A DNA stretch of 64,000 nt from an uncultured Polaribacter sp. (GTDB taxonomy: Bacteria; Bacteroidota; Bacteroidia; Flavobacteriales; Flavobacteriaceae). This document shows, in pieces, positions 34,751 through 44,667 of the stretch. The stretch is from NCBI RefSeq assembly GCF_947503855.1, contig NZ_CANNFF010000001.1, forward strand, positions 62,001 to 126,000. The letters are read 5' to 3'. Below the pieces are notes generated by a model. The model was not told the DNA's origin. It ran no database searches and saw only the letters and a program-made list of their open reading frames with translations. Position 1 is the first letter of the stretch, and every line of letters begins with the position of its first letter. The translations under genes and the position numbers were made by a program.

Positions 34751-35136
34751 TGGATACAGTACACAAAATCGGTAGAAGAAAAACAGCAGTAGCTCGTATT
34801 TATCTTTCGGAAGGTAAAGGAAACATTACTGTTAATAAGAAAGATTTTAAAGATTATTTTCCAACAGGAACTTTACAATACAAAGTACAACAACCATTAA
34901 TGTTAACAGAAAACTTAACATCTTATGATGTAAAAGTAAATGTTTTTGGCGGTGGTGTAACTGGTCAAGCAGAAGCAATTCGTTTGGCAATTACAAGAGC
35001 TTTAGTTTCTATTAACGAAGAGCACAGAGCAGTATTAAAACCAGAAGGCTTATTAACTCGTGATCCAAGAATGGTAGAACGTAAAAAATTCGGTCAGAAA
35101 AAAGCACGTAAAAAATTCCAATTCTCGAAACGTTAA
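34750..35136 (+). CDS. rpsI: 30S ribosomal protein S9
   Basis: 128 residues. It reads 'IGRRKTAVARIYLSEGKGNI' at the start, 'GGGVTGQAEAIRLAITRAL' in the centre and the basic tail 'ERKKFGQKKARKKFQFSKR', which reaches into the ribosomal P site. It overlaps rplM by one base. Downstream there are 156 bp before rpsB with an inverted repeat (ACTGAA / TTCAGT at 35144-35160) lacking a T tract, so it is not a convincing terminator and could be part of the rpsB leader. Confidence 0.98.
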   Translation: MDTVHKIGRRKTAVARIYLSEGKGNITVNKKDFKDYFPTGTLQYKVQQPLMLTENLTSYDVKVNVFGGGVTGQAEAIRLAITRALVSINEEHRAVLKPEGLLTRDPRMVERKKFGQKKARKKFQFSKR

Positions 35137-35292
35137 TATATACACTGAACTTGTTTCAGTATACATTACAATTGAGAACTGTTATTATTACAATACATTA
35201 ATATTAAACAGTTTAGTATCTAAATATACAAGACCTTAACAAAAAGCTACTTGTATATTGATTTCGAAAACAGAAAGTAAACACATTTAAAA

Positions 35293-36075
35293 ATGGCAAA
35301 CGTAAACATTCAAGATTTATTAGACAATGGTGTACACTTTGGTCACTTAACAAGAAAGTGGAATCCAAATATGGCACCTTACATTTATACAGAACGTAAT
35401 GGTGTACACATCATCGATTTGTATAAAACTGCAGCTAAAATAGAAGAAACATCAGAAGCATTAAAGAAAATTGCTAATTCTGGTAGAAAAATTTTATTTG
35501 TAGCTACAAAAAAGCAAGCTAAAGACATTGTTGCAGACAAAGCAAAAGCAGTAAACATGCCTTACATTACAGAAAGATGGCCTGGTGGAATGCTAACTAA
35601 CTTTGTTACTATTAGAAAAGCTGTGAAAAAAATGGCTTCTATTGATAGAATGAAAACAGATGGTTCTTTTGACGCTTTGTCTAAAAGAGAAAAATTACAA
35701 ATTAACAGACAAAGAGAAAAATTAGAAAAGAATTTAGGTTCTATTTCTGATATGACTCGTTTACCTGGTGCATTATTTGTAATAGATATTAAAAAAGAGC
35801 ACATTGCTGTAGCAGAAGCTCAAAAATTAAATATCCCAATTTTTGCAATGGTAGATACAAACTCTGATCCAAGACAAGTAGACTACGTAATTCCAGCAAA
35901 CGATGACGCGTCTAAATCGATAGACAAAGTATTAGGTTTTGTTACAGAAGCAATTGCAGAAGGTTTATCTGATAGAAAAGCAGACAAAGAAAAAGTAAAA
36001 GAAGCTAAAGAAGCTCCAAAAAAGGAAGCTGCTAAAGCAGAAGTTACTGAAACTGCAACAGAAGAAAAAAAATAA
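35293..36075 (+). CDS. rpsB: 30S ribosomal protein S2
   Basis: 260 residues. 'DLLDNGVHFGHLTRKWNPNM', 'GRKILFVATKKQAKDIV', 'ERWPGGMLTN' and 'PIFAMVDTNSDPRQVDYVIPANDDA' are S2 signatures. After the conserved core (about residue 230) there is a charged, low-complexity tail rich in Lys, Glu and Ala, which is common in Bacteroidota S2 and not an annotation error. It is followed by tsf, the usual rpsB-tsf pairing. Confidence 0.98.
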   Translation: MANVNIQDLLDNGVHFGHLTRKWNPNMAPYIYTERNGVHIIDLYKTAAKIEETSEALKKIANSGRKILFVATKKQAKDIVADKAKAVNMPYITERWPGGMLTNFVTIRKAVKKMASIDRMKTDGSFDALSKREKLQINRQREKLEKNLGSISDMTRLPGALFVIDIKKEHIAVAEAQKLNIPIFAMVDTNSDPRQVDYVIPANDDASKSIDKVLGFVTEAIAEGLSDRKADKEKVKEAKEAPKKEAAKAEVTETATEEKK

Positions 36076-36121
36076 TTAATATCAATTTAGAAACAATCGT
36101 TTCATAAAAAAAGGAAGTGAC

Positions 36122-37087
36122 ATGGTAAAAGTAAGTGCTGCTGACGTTAAAAAATTAAGAGAAGCAACTGGAGCTGGTATGATGGACTGTAAAAAGGCAT
36201 TAGTAGAAGCAGAAGGTAATTTTGACGAAGCAATAAATATTTTACGTAAAAAAGGTCAAAAAATTGCTGCAAAAAGAGCTGATAGAGAATCTACAGAAGG
36301 TGTTGCAGTAACTAAAATTAACGACGATAAAACAGAAGGTGTAGCAATTGTATTAGCTTGTGAAACTGATTTTGTTGGTAAAAACGAAAAATTTGTAGCA
36401 TTAGCTGGCGAATTTGCAGACATTGCCTTAAACTATGATAGCAAAGAAGATTTCTTAGCTGCAGATTTTAATGGAATGACAGTTGCCGATAAATTAGTGG
36501 AACAAACTGGTGTTATTGGAGAAAAGTTAGACATCACTGCTTTTGAAAAAGTAAAAGCTGCTTATGTTGGTGCTTACACACACATTGGTAAAATTGCTGC
36601 TTTAGTAGGATTATCTGCAGTGGTAGATAATGCTGAAACTTTAGCAAAAGACGTTGCAATGCAAGTTGCATCTATGGGAGCTACAACTCTATCTTACAAA
36701 GATTTTGATCCTGCTTATGTTGCTGCAGAAACCGAAGCAAGAATTGCTGTGATTGAAAAAGATAATATTGAGTTAGGTAGATTGGGTAAAACATTAAAAA
36801 ATGTTCCTCAATACATCTCTATGTCTCAAATTACTGATGAAGTTTTAACAAAAGCAGAAGCAGATGCAAAAGCAGAATTAGCTGCAGAAGGCAAACCGGA
36901 AAAAATCTGGGATAGAATTTTACCAGGTAAAATGGAAAGATTTATTTCTGATAATACAACTTTAGATATGGAGCAGTGTCTTTTAGACCAAACTTTTATT
37001 AAAGATGAAAAGAAAAATGTTGCTGAATATGTAAAAACATATGGTGATGTTGAAGTATCTTCTTTTAAAAGAGTAACTTTAGGATAA
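36122..37087 (+). CDS. tsf: Elongation factor Ts
   Basis: 321 residues. The N-terminal UBA-like domain reads 'VKKLREATGAGMMDCKKALVEAEG' followed by 'AINILRKKG'. The core has 'VALACETDFV'-type sequence (here 'IVLACETDFVGKNEKF') and 'HIGKIAALVGLS'. It catalyses GDP release from EF-Tu. The ATG at 36122 is preceded by AAAAGGAAGTGAC, a recognisable purine-rich ribosome binding site. Two hairpins follow the gene, the second with a T run. Confidence 0.98.
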   Translation: MVKVSAADVKKLREATGAGMMDCKKALVEAEGNFDEAINILRKKGQKIAAKRADRESTEGVAVTKINDDKTEGVAIVLACETDFVGKNEKFVALAGEFADIALNYDSKEDFLAADFNGMTVADKLVEQTGVIGEKLDITAFEKVKAAYVGAYTHIGKIAALVGLSAVVDNAETLAKDVAMQVASMGATTLSYKDFDPAYVAAETEARIAVIEKDNIELGRLGKTLKNVPQYISMSQITDEVLTKAEADAKAELAAEGKPEKIWDRILPGKMERFISDNTTLDMEQCLLDQTFIKDEKKNVAEYVKTYGDVEVSSFKRVTLG

Positions 37088-37130
37088 GACAAAACTGTTA
37101 CTCCTGTAAAAACAGGAATCTATAAATTTT

Positions 37131-37170
37131 AAACCTTGCATTCTATTTTAGAAATGCAAGGTTTTTTATT
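37131..37170 (+). terminator. Terminator of rpsB-tsf
   Basis: A stem AAACCTTGCAT(T) / (A)ATGCAAGGTTT closed by an A/T-rich loop and followed by T-rich sequence. A smaller hairpin (TCCTG / CAGGA) precedes it at 37102-37117. Confidence 0.85.
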
Positions 37171-37202
37171 TTTTAACAAAAAAGAAAATCAAAAAAAAAA
37201 CG

Positions 37203-37210
37203 TAATTTTG
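37203..37210 (+). promoter_or_regulatory. -10 element of pyrH
   Basis: TAATTTTG matches TAnnTTTG and lies 20 bases before the ATG at 37231. The -35 region is hidden in an A-rich stretch and no clear TTG is seen. Confidence 0.6.
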
Positions 37211-37230
37211 CGCAACATTTAAAATAAACT

Positions 37231-37941
37231 ATGCAATACAAAAGAATTCTTTTAAAACTTAGTGGAGAAGCTTTAATGGGAGAAAGACAATATGGAATAG
37301 ACCCTAAAAGACTCTCAGAATATGCAAAAGAAATAAAACAAGTAGTAGCAAAAGGAGTTGAAGTAGCCATAGTTATTGGTGGTGGAAACATTTTTAGAGG
37401 TGTGGCTGGTGCTGCAAATGGTATGGATCGTGTACAAGGAGATCACATGGGTATGTTAGCAACCTGTATAAATGGTTTGGCACTTCAAAGTGCTCTAGAA
37501 GAAGAAGGGGTTTATACACGTTTACAAACCGCACTAGAAATTAAAGAAGTAGCAGAACCTTATATAAAAAGAAAAGCAATACGTCATTTAGAAAAAGGAC
37601 GTGTAGTAATTTTTGGTGCAGGCACAGGAAACCCATACTTTACCACAGACACAGCAGCCGTTTTAAGAGCTATTGAAATTGATGCAGATGCCATTTTAAA
37701 AGGAACACGTGTTGATGGAATTTATAATACAGATCCTGAAAAAGATAAAAATGCTATAAAATTTGAAACAATTACCTTTAAAGATGTAATTACAAAAGGT
37801 TTAAAAGTAATGGATATGACTGCATTTACTTTGAGTGAAGAAAATAAATTACCTATTATTGTATTTGATATGAATACTAACGGAAATTTACTAAAATTAG
37901 TTTCAGGAGAAAAAATTGGTACTGTTGTTGATAATCAATAA
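37231..37941 (+). CDS. pyrH: UMP kinase
   Basis: 236 residues of the amino-acid kinase fold: '[14 protein letters not shown]' (phosphate loop), '[13 protein letters not shown]', '[20 protein letters not shown]' and '[23 protein letters not shown]' are standard bacterial PyrH blocks. It phosphorylates UMP to UDP. It is followed after 24 bp by frr, giving the common tsf-pyrH-frr order, but with its own promoter after the tsf terminator. Confidence 0.98.
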   Translation: MQYKRILLKLSGEALMGERQYGIDPKRLSEYAKEIKQVVAKGVEVAIVIGGGNIFRGVAGAANGMDRVQGDHMGMLATCINGLALQSALEEEGVYTRLQTALEIKEVAEPYIKRKAIRHLEKGRVVIFGAGTGNPYFTTDTAAVLRAIEIDADAILKGTRVDGIYNTDPEKDKNAIKFETITFKDVITKGLKVMDMTAFTLSEENKLPIIVFDMNTNGNLLKLVSGEKIGTVVDNQ

Positions 37942-37965
37942 TTAAAAACTAAAACTTACAAGAAG

Positions 37966-38520
37966 ATGAACGAAGAAATAGAATTTATATTAGACACGGC
38001 TAAAGAGGCAATGAACAAAGCAATTGCCCATTTAGAAAAAGAGTTGGTTTCTATTAGAGCAGGTAGAGCAACACCTGCAATGCTAAGTACAGTTATGGTA
38101 GATTACTATGGGGCTCAAACCCCATTAGGACAAGTTGCCAATGTAAATACACCAGATGCAAGAACACTAAGCATACAACCTTGGGAAAAAAGCATGTTGC
38201 AAGAAATTGAAAAAGCAATACAGATAGCAAACTTAGGTTTTAACCCAATGAACAATGGTGATATTATTATGATTAATGTACCACCGTTAACAGAAGAAAG
38301 AAGAAAAGGGTTAGCTAAACAAGCCAAAGCAGAAGCAGAAGACGCAAAAGTAGGTGTTAGAAATGCTAGAAAAGAAGCTAATAACGAAATTAAAAAAGTA
38401 GACATCTCTGACGATATGAAAAAAATTGCAGAAGATGACATACAAAAATTAACAGATAGTTTTGTAAAACAAATAGATGAAAAACTAGCTATAAAAGAAG
38501 AAGAAATAATGACAGTTTAA
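37966..38520 (+). CDS. frr: Ribosome recycling factor
   Basis: 184 residues, the family length. 'MNKAIAHLEKELVSIRAGRA', 'YYGAQTPLGQVANVNTPDAR', 'IQPWEKSMLQEIEKAI' and 'IMINVPPLTEERRKGLAKQA' are RRF signatures. With EF-G it splits post-termination ribosomes. It ends shortly before a strong terminator. Confidence 0.98.
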   Translation: MNEEIEFILDTAKEAMNKAIAHLEKELVSIRAGRATPAMLSTVMVDYYGAQTPLGQVANVNTPDARTLSIQPWEKSMLQEIEKAIQIANLGFNPMNNGDIIMINVPPLTEERRKGLAKQAKAEAEDAKVGVRNARKEANNEIKKVDISDDMKKIAEDDIQKLTDSFVKQIDEKLAIKEEEIMTV

Positions 38521-38532
38521 AACTGAAAAATA

Positions 38533-38565
38533 AAAAAAGGGCGTTTTTAAAACGCCCTTTTTTTT
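38533..38565 (+). terminator. Terminator of pyrH-frr
   Basis: A GC-rich stem AAAGGGCGTTTT / AAAACGCCCTTT followed by a run of Ts, 13 bp after the frr stop. Confidence 0.93.
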
Positions 38566-38589
38566 ATTTTAAGAACTATGTAATTTGGT

Positions 38590-38597
38590 TACCTTTG
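38590..38597 (+). promoter_or_regulatory. -10 element of the RND exporter gene
   Basis: TACCTTTG matches TAnnTTTG. It contains the TTG codon at 38595 that could be mistaken for a start and so supports the ATG at 38613. Confidence 0.65.
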
Positions 38598-38612
38598 TAT
38601 AAAATTTTCTCT

Positions 38613-40985
38613 ATGAATTTCTGGACAAAAGCTGCTGGTATTATATTGCGAAACCGTTATTTGGTACTACTTTTTATTGCAATAATAACTAGCTTACTTG
38701 CTTCGCAAATGAAATATATGAAATTTTCATATACAGAAGCCAACCTCTTACCAGAAGACCACGAAGCAAATATAGACTACAACAAATTTTTAGACATCTT
38801 TGGTGAAGAAGGAAATCTTGTAATACTCGGTATTAAAGATTCAACTGTTTTTACACCACAAAAATTTAATGCTTGGAATAAATTAACAGAACAATTTGAT
38901 GATAGAGATGAAATAGATTTTACCATTTCAATATCAGATGTACAAAAATTAAAAGCAGATAGAAAAAAAAGAACGTTTATTTTAGAACCACTTTACGAGA
39001 AAGAACCAACAACATCAGCAGAAGTAAATGCTATAAAAAAACAGCTTTTTGAAAAACTTCCTTTTTACGATAACCTACTTTATAACAAAGAAACAGGAAC
39101 CTTACAGACAGCTATTTATATAAAAAAAGAAATTATAAATACACCAAAACGTAGAGATTTTATATTTGATGTATTAATTCCAAGAATAGAAAAGTTTGAA
39201 AAAGAAAACAATGTAAACGTTCGTGTTTCTGGTATGCCTTACATACGAACGCTAAACGCACAAAACATACAAGATGAAATTGTACTATTTGTAGGAGGTG
39301 CATTATTAATTACAGCCGTAATTTTCTTTTTCTTTTTCCGTTCATACAGAGCTACCTTTATTACACTTTTAGTGGTAATTATTGGGGTTGTTTGGGCATT
39401 TGGTTTTATTGGTTTATTTAGGTATGAAATTACTGTTTTATCTGCTTTAATACCTCCTTTAATTATTGTAATTGGGGTGCCAAATGCTGTATTTCTCATT
39501 AATAAATATCAACAAGAAATAAAAAAACACGGTAACCAAGCTAAATCTTTACAAAGGGTAATTGCCAAAATTGGGAATGCTACTTTAATGACCAATATTA
39601 CTACAGCCTCTGGTTTTGCAACTTTTGTTTTTGTAAAAAGTAATTTATTACGAGAATTTGGAATTTTAGCCTCTGTAAACATTATCAGTATTTTTATTCT
39701 GGCACTATTAATAATTCCTATTATTTATAGTTTTATGCCTCTTCCAAAGAAGAAACATTTAAATCACTTAGAAAAAAGGTGGATAGAAAATGTGGTAGAT
39801 TGGATGGAAAAAACGGTAAAAAATAAAAGAATTACCATTTATTTTGCCACTGTAACCGTAATTATTTTAGGTATTATTGGGGTCTATATGATTAGAGTTT
39901 CTGGTAGTTTAATAGAAGACATGCCTAAAAGTCTTCCTTTTTATAAAGACATAAAATTCTTTGAAAAAGAGTTTGGTGGTATTATGCCTTTAGAAATTTT
40001 AATTGATACTAAAAAGGAAAAAGGTGTCATGAAACTTTCCACTTTAAAAAAGATGGAAAAATTAAATGAAGCTATTGAAACTTTTCCAGAATTATCGAAA
40101 CCAATTTCTGTAACCAATATCGTAAAATACTCTAAACAAGCCTATTATAAAGGAAATCCAAAATATTATCAACTACCAACCAATCAAGAGCAAAGCTACA
40201 TTTTTTCGTATACCAAAAACTCTAATAGCGATGCCAGTATGTTAAAAACATTTGTAGATTCTACTGGTAGATATGCCAGAATTACTACGTTTATGAAAGA
40301 TATTGGTACAGACAAAATGCAGATAATTCAAGAACGATTAAAAGCTGTTATAACCAAAGAATTTCCTGCTGATAGATATGAAGTTTCTTTAACAGGTAAA
40401 GCTTTGGTTTTTATAAAAGGTACTAATTATTTAATTAAAAATTTAGTAATTTCATTGTCATTGGCTATTTTGTTAATCGCCATTTTTATGGCGTGGATGT
40501 TTAGGTCGCCACAAATGATTTTTATATCCTTAATCCCAAACATGCTTCCTTTACTAATTACAGCTGGTTTAATGGGCTTTTTAAGCATCCCTATAAAACC
40601 ATCTACCATTTTAGTTTTTAGCATTGCATTTGGTATTTCTGTAGATGATACCATTCACTTTTTAGCAAAATATAGACAAGAATTAATGGCAAATAATTGG
40701 AATATAAAGCCATCTGTTTACGCCGCTTTAAGAGAAACTGGTGTAAGTATGTTTTATACTTCTATCGTGTTATTTTTCGGATTTTTAGTATTTACACTCT
40801 CTAGTTTTGGTGGCACTATTGCTTTAGGTGGTTTGGTTTCTGTAACCCTTTTATTAGCCATGGTTTCTAACTTATTATTGCTACCATCTCTTCTATTGAC
40901 TTTCGAAAAGAAAATAGCTAATAAAAAAGTATTTAAAGAACCTAAAATGAAGATTTTTCCTCCAAATGAGGATAAAACAATTTAA
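38613..40985 (+). CDS. RND-superfamily (MMPL-type) membrane exporter
   Basis: 790 residues from the ATG at 38613. It has the RND/MMPL plan of twelve membrane helices in two halves: helix 1 (about 15-35), a periplasmic domain, then five helices (about 225-370) with 'GVPNAVFLINKYQQEI', a second periplasmic domain and five helices (about 610-770) with 'IAFGISVDDTIHFLAKYRQEL'. The 'SVDD' acidic pair in the second half suits the proton relay. Exporters of this type move lipids or hydrophobic molecules. The substrate is unknown. It is monocistronic, between frr and asnS. Confidence 0.88.
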   Translation: MNFWTKAAGIILRNRYLVLLFIAIITSLLASQMKYMKFSYTEANLLPEDHEANIDYNKFLDIFGEEGNLVILGIKDSTVFTPQKFNAWNKLTEQFDDRDEIDFTISISDVQKLKADRKKRTFILEPLYEKEPTTSAEVNAIKKQLFEKLPFYDNLLYNKETGTLQTAIYIKKEIINTPKRRDFIFDVLIPRIEKFEKENNVNVRVSGMPYIRTLNAQNIQDEIVLFVGGALLITAVIFFFFFRSYRATFITLLVVIIGVVWAFGFIGLFRYEITVLSALIPPLIIVIGVPNAVFLINKYQQEIKKHGNQAKSLQRVIAKIGNATLMTNITTASGFATFVFVKSNLLREFGILASVNIISIFILALLIIPIIYSFMPLPKKKHLNHLEKRWIENVVDWMEKTVKNKRITIYFATVTVIILGIIGVYMIRVSGSLIEDMPKSLPFYKDIKFFEKEFGGIMPLEILIDTKKEKGVMKLSTLKKMEKLNEAIETFPELSKPISVTNIVKYSKQAYYKGNPKYYQLPTNQEQSYIFSYTKNSNSDASMLKTFVDSTGRYARITTFMKDIGTDKMQIIQERLKAVITKEFPADRYEVSLTGKALVFIKGTNYLIKNLVISLSLAILLIAIFMAWMFRSPQMIFISLIPNMLPLLITAGLMGFLSIPIKPSTILVFSIAFGISVDDTIHFLAKYRQELMANNWNIKPSVYAALRETGVSMFYTSIVLFFGFLVFTLSSFGGTIALGGLVSVTLLLAMVSNLLLLPSLLLTFEKKIANKKVFKEPKMKIFPPNEDKTI

Positions 40986-41088
40986 TTTTTAAGAGGATAT
41001 AGCATTTTGTTAGATTGTTTAATCCCTAACAATAAAGTATCTTTACTCTTTTAACAAAAGCCTATTTTAAAATATAATATTTACACTA

Positions 41089-42525
41089 ATGATGATGAAA
41101 AGCAACGTTGATGAAATCTTAAAATCAGGAACAATTTTACAAGAAGTAGCCTTAAAAGGTTGGGTTAGAACTTTTAGAAGCAATCGTTTTATTGCTTTAA
41201 ATGACGGTTCTACCATTAAAAATATACAATGTGTTATCGATTTTGAAAACACACCAGAAGAAACTTTAAAAAGAATTACAACAGGAGCTGCAATTTCTAT
41301 AAAAGGAACTTTAGCAGAAAGCCAAGGAAAAGGACAATCTGTAGAAATTCAAGTTTCAGAAATAGCAATTTTAGGAGATTCTAATCCAGATGAATACCCT
41401 ATACAACCCAAAAAACATAGTTTTGAATTTTTAAGAGAGAACGCACATTTACGTGTTAGAACCAATACGTTTAGTGCTGTTATGAGAGTCCGTTCCAAAC
41501 TATCTTTTGCGGTGCATAAGTATTTTCAAGATAATGGATTTAATTATGTAAACACACCTATTGTTACTGGTTCAGATGCAGAAGGAGCAGGAGAAATGTT
41601 TAGAGTAACTTCTTTTGAAGACAACAAAGCACCTGTTACAGAAGATGGAAAAATTGATTATGCTAAAGATTTTTTTGGTAAAGAAACCAACTTAACAGTT
41701 TCTGGTCAATTAGAAGCAGAAACTTATGCAATGGCTTTGGGTAAAGTATACACATTTGGCCCAACTTTTAGAGCAGAAAACTCAAATACCACAAGACATT
41801 TAGCAGAATTTTGGATGATAGAACCAGAAGTTGCTTTTATGGATTTAGATGGTAATATGGATTTGGCAGAAGATTTTATTAAAGAAGTTTTAAGCTATGT
41901 GTTAGAAAACTGTAAAGACGATTTAGAATTTTTAGACCAACGATTTAATCAAGAAGAAAAAACAAAACCACAAGCGCAAAGAAGTGAAATGAGCTTGTTA
42001 GAAAAGCTAAAATTTGTAACAGAAAATAACTTTAAACGTGTTTCTTACACAGAAGCTTTTGATATTTTAAGAAACTCTAAACCTAATAAAAAGAAAAAAT
42101 TTCAGTTTCCTGTAAACGAATGGGGTGTAGATTTACAATCTGAACACGAACGTTATTTGGTAGAAAAACACTTTAAATGTCCAGTAATTTTATTTGATTA
42201 CCCAGCAAATATCAAAGCATTTTACATGCGTTTAAATGATGATGGTAAAACAGTTAGAGCTATGGATGTTTTGTTTCCTGGCATTGGAGAAATGGTTGGT
42301 GGTGCACAACGTGAAGAACGTTATGATGTATTATTAGAAAAAATGAAAACCATGAATATTGACGAAAAAGAACTTTGGTGGTATTTAGACTTACGTAAGT
42401 TTGGTACAGCGGTTCATTCTGGCTTTGGTTTAGGTTTTGAAAGGTTAGTGCAGTTTACTACAGGAATGGGCAACATTAGAGATGTGATTCCTTTCCCAAG
42501 AACACCTCAAAATGCAGAATTTTAA
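41089..42525 (+). CDS. asnS: Asparaginyl-tRNA synthetase
   Basis: 478 residues. An N-terminal OB-fold anticodon-binding domain ('[20 protein letters not shown]') is followed by a class II catalytic core: '[20 protein letters not shown]', motif 2 '[20 protein letters not shown]' and motif 3 '[17 protein letters not shown]'. The opening HLR-type region and '[16 protein letters not shown]' end match AsnRS rather than AspRS. The start could be any of the three consecutive ATGs (41089, 41092, 41095 is Lys), so 41089 or 41092. A terminator follows. Confidence 0.97.
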   Translation: MMMKSNVDEILKSGTILQEVALKGWVRTFRSNRFIALNDGSTIKNIQCVIDFENTPEETLKRITTGAAISIKGTLAESQGKGQSVEIQVSEIAILGDSNPDEYPIQPKKHSFEFLRENAHLRVRTNTFSAVMRVRSKLSFAVHKYFQDNGFNYVNTPIVTGSDAEGAGEMFRVTSFEDNKAPVTEDGKIDYAKDFFGKETNLTVSGQLEAETYAMALGKVYTFGPTFRAENSNTTRHLAEFWMIEPEVAFMDLDGNMDLAEDFIKEVLSYVLENCKDDLEFLDQRFNQEEKTKPQAQRSEMSLLEKLKFVTENNFKRVSYTEAFDILRNSKPNKKKKFQFPVNEWGVDLQSEHERYLVEKHFKCPVILFDYPANIKAFYMRLNDDGKTVRAMDVLFPGIGEMVGGAQREERYDVLLEKMKTMNIDEKELWWYLDLRKFGTAVHSGFGLGFERLVQFTTGMGNIRDVIPFPRTPQNAEF

Positions 42526-42546
42526 AAAATAGTTGAATTTTTATTC

Positions 42547-42580
42547 AATCGTCATTCCCCTAAAAGAATGACGATTTTAT
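42547..42580 (+). terminator. Terminator of asnS
   Basis: A perfect 11-bp stem AATCGTCATTC / GAATGACGATT with a CCCCTAAAA-type loop and T-rich downstream sequence, 21 bp after the asnS stop. Confidence 0.9.
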
Positions 42581-42594
42581 TTTAACCTATTTGT

Positions 42595-42602
42595 TATATT
42601 TG
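42595..42602 (+). promoter_or_regulatory. -10-like element of rpoN, very close to the start codon
   Basis: TATATTTG matches TAnnTTTG and ends only five bases before the ATG at 42608, so transcription would begin at or near the start codon. No clear -35 was seen. Confidence 0.45.
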
Positions 42603-42607
42603 TATAT

Positions 42608-44065
42608 ATGCTAAAACAAAGCTTACAATACAAGTTACTTCAAAAATTATCTCCACAACAAATACAGTTGATGAAGCTAATTCAATTGCCTACACAAGCT
42701 TTCGAAGAGCGTTTAAAACAAGAGATAGAAGAAAACCCGGCTTTAGATATTGGTAAAGATCAAAGCGATTCTTTTGACGAAGATTTATCAAATGAATTTG
42801 ATGAAACTGGAACAGAAAAAATTGAGGCTGAAGACATTAATATAGATGAGTATTTAAGTGATGATGAAATACCTAACTACAAAACACAAGCCAATAATTA
42901 TTCTGCTGATGATGAAGAAAAAAACATACCCTATGCAGCTGGTACTAGTTTTCATCAATCTTTAAAAAACCAATTAAATACCTTTCGTTTAAATGAAGAA
43001 GAATTTGCTATTGCAGAGTTTTTAGTAGGCAGTATAGATGATAGTGGCTACATTAGAAGAGAAATTATAGACCTTGTAGACGATTTGGCTTTTACTGCAA
43101 ATGTGTTTACAACGGAAGAAAAAGTAATCTCGGTTTTAAAAAAAGCTGTACACAATTTAGACCCTTTAGGGGTTGGTGCTAGAGATTTAAAAGAGTGTTT
43201 AACTATACAATTAAAAGCAAAAGATAAAACTAAAATTAGAAGTTTAGCGATAGATATTTTAGAAACTGCTTTTGATCATTTTGTAAAAAAACATTACAAT
43301 AAATTACAAGAAAAATTTCATATATCTAAAGAGGAATTAAAAGAGGTAAATGTAGAAATTTCTAAATTAAATCCAAAACCTGGTAGTTCTTACGCTGGAA
43401 ATAATAAAATAGCAGAACAAATTGTACCCGATTTTTCTGTTAAAATTATAGATGGCGAATTAGATTTAACCTTGAACTCTAGAAACGCACCAGAATTGCA
43501 TGTTTCTAGTGAATATAACAACATGTTAAAGGGGTATAAAGAATCTAATATAAAAACCAAATCTCAAAAAGATGCAGTATTTTTCATCAAACAAAAATTA
43601 GATGCAGCAAAGTGGTTTATAGATGCTATAAAACAACGTCAGCAAACCCTTTTAGTAACTATGAACACAATTATGCACTACCAGTATGATTATTTTTTAA
43701 CAGGTGATGAGCGCAAGTTAAAACCAATGATTTTAAAAGATATTGCAGATAAGATTAATATGGATATTTCTACAGTTTCTAGAGTAGCCAATAGTAAATA
43801 TGTAGCTACACCATATGGAACAAAGTTAATTAAAGAGTTCTTTTCTGAATCTATGAAAAATGATCAAGGTGAAGATGTATCTACTAGAGAAATTAAAAAA
43901 ATATTAGAAACTGTAATCGCAGAAGAAAATAAAAAGAAACCTTTAACAGACGAAAAACTAGCGGGTATTTTAAAAGAAAAAGGATACCCAATTGCTAGAA
44001 GAACTGTTGCTAAATATAGAGAACAATTAGACTTGCCTGTTGCTAGGCTAAGAAAAGAAATCTAG
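42608..44065 (+). CDS. rpoN: RNA polymerase sigma-54 factor
   Basis: 485 residues. Region I reads 'LSPQQIQLMKLIQLPTQAFE' and 'EIEENPALD', where activators act. An acidic linker (about 45-110) follows, then the core-binding region ('LNPKPGSSYAG') and a helix-turn-helix ('IADKINMDISTVSRVANSKY'). The RpoN box ARRTVAKYRE is at residues 463-472. It recognises -24/-12 promoters and needs an AAA+ activator, none of which is in the window. The ATG at 42608 is fixed by the conserved MLKQSLQ start. It overlaps the next gene by one base. Confidence 0.97.
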   Translation: MLKQSLQYKLLQKLSPQQIQLMKLIQLPTQAFEERLKQEIEENPALDIGKDQSDSFDEDLSNEFDETGTEKIEAEDINIDEYLSDDEIPNYKTQANNYSADDEEKNIPYAAGTSFHQSLKNQLNTFRLNEEEFAIAEFLVGSIDDSGYIRREIIDLVDDLAFTANVFTTEEKVISVLKKAVHNLDPLGVGARDLKECLTIQLKAKDKTKIRSLAIDILETAFDHFVKKHYNKLQEKFHISKEELKEVNVEISKLNPKPGSSYAGNNKIAEQIVPDFSVKIIDGELDLTLNSRNAPELHVSSEYNNMLKGYKESNIKTKSQKDAVFFIKQKLDAAKWFIDAIKQRQQTLLVTMNTIMHYQYDYFLTGDERKLKPMILKDIADKINMDISTVSRVANSKYVATPYGTKLIKEFFSESMKNDQGEDVSTREIKKILETVIAEENKKKPLTDEKLAGILKEKGYPIARRTVAKYREQLDLPVARLRKEI

Positions 44066-44667
44066 TGGAAAAATTCTACAAAACAATATCTGTAGTTTTA
44101 CACCCAATAGTCATACCAACTATTGGTGTATTTCTATACTTTTTTTTAACACCAAATAATTTAGAAAGCCAACAAAAACTAGCTATTTTAAGTTTGGTTT
44201 TTATAACTACTTATTTAATACCCTTGCTAATTCTAATTATTTTTAAAAAAATAAAACTAGTAAAAAGTTTTAAAACAAAAAGTATAAGAGAAAGAAAATT
44301 ACCCATAGCAATAATGATTATATTATTCTATCTCTTAGGAAATACCATTGTTAATATTTCTCAAATAAGAGATTTAGGGATACTTTTTTACGCTTCTAGT
44401 TTTGGTTTAATTCTAATCTATTTTCTTTTTGGTTTTAATTTAAAAACAAGTATACATTTAATGTCTATTGGCATAGCTACCAGTTTCTTCTTAATTTTAG
44501 GAGAGGTTTATCCTATTAATTACGTACCAATAATTGTAATAGGTTTTTTATTTGCAGGATTATTGGGTAATGCAAGATTGTATTTAAACGCTCACACAAC
44601 AACAGAAGTTTATTTAGGTTTCTTTACTGGTTTTATAGCACCAATTAGTGTTTACTTATTTCTATAG
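44065..44667 (+). CDS. Integral membrane protein, PAP2-like C-terminus
   Basis: 200 residues from a GTG that shares a base with the rpoN stop (TAGTG), so the two are translationally coupled. About six membrane helices are visible. Near the end 'LLGNARLYLNAHTTTEVYLG' resembles the SR-x5-H-x3-D catalytic block of type 2 phosphatidic acid phosphatases, with Ala-Arg and His-x3-Glu in those places. The earlier KxxxxxxRP-type block appears as 'KTKSIRERKLP'. I call it PAP2-like with caution, as the family's active-site residues are not all matched. It converges with the following barrel gene, with six bases of overlap. Confidence 0.6.
   Translation: MEKFYKTISVVLHPIVIPTIGVFLYFFLTPNNLESQQKLAILSLVFITTYLIPLLILIIFKKIKLVKSFKTKSIRERKLPIAIMIILFYLLGNTIVNISQIRDLGILFYASSFGLILIYFLFGFNLKTSIHLMSIGIATSFFLILGEVYPINYVPIIVIGFLFAGLLGNARLYLNAHTTTEVYLGFFTGFIAPISVYLFL

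Noticed and set aside
35138-35292. Terminator or riboswitch between rpsI and rpsB
   Set aside because: The small inverted repeat has no T tract and no known riboswitch pattern was recognised. It may be a leader, but this is not supported enough to call.
38595-38612. TTG start for the RND exporter
   Set aside because: The TTG is part of a TACCTTTG -10 box. The ATG at 38613 gives a normal N-terminus.
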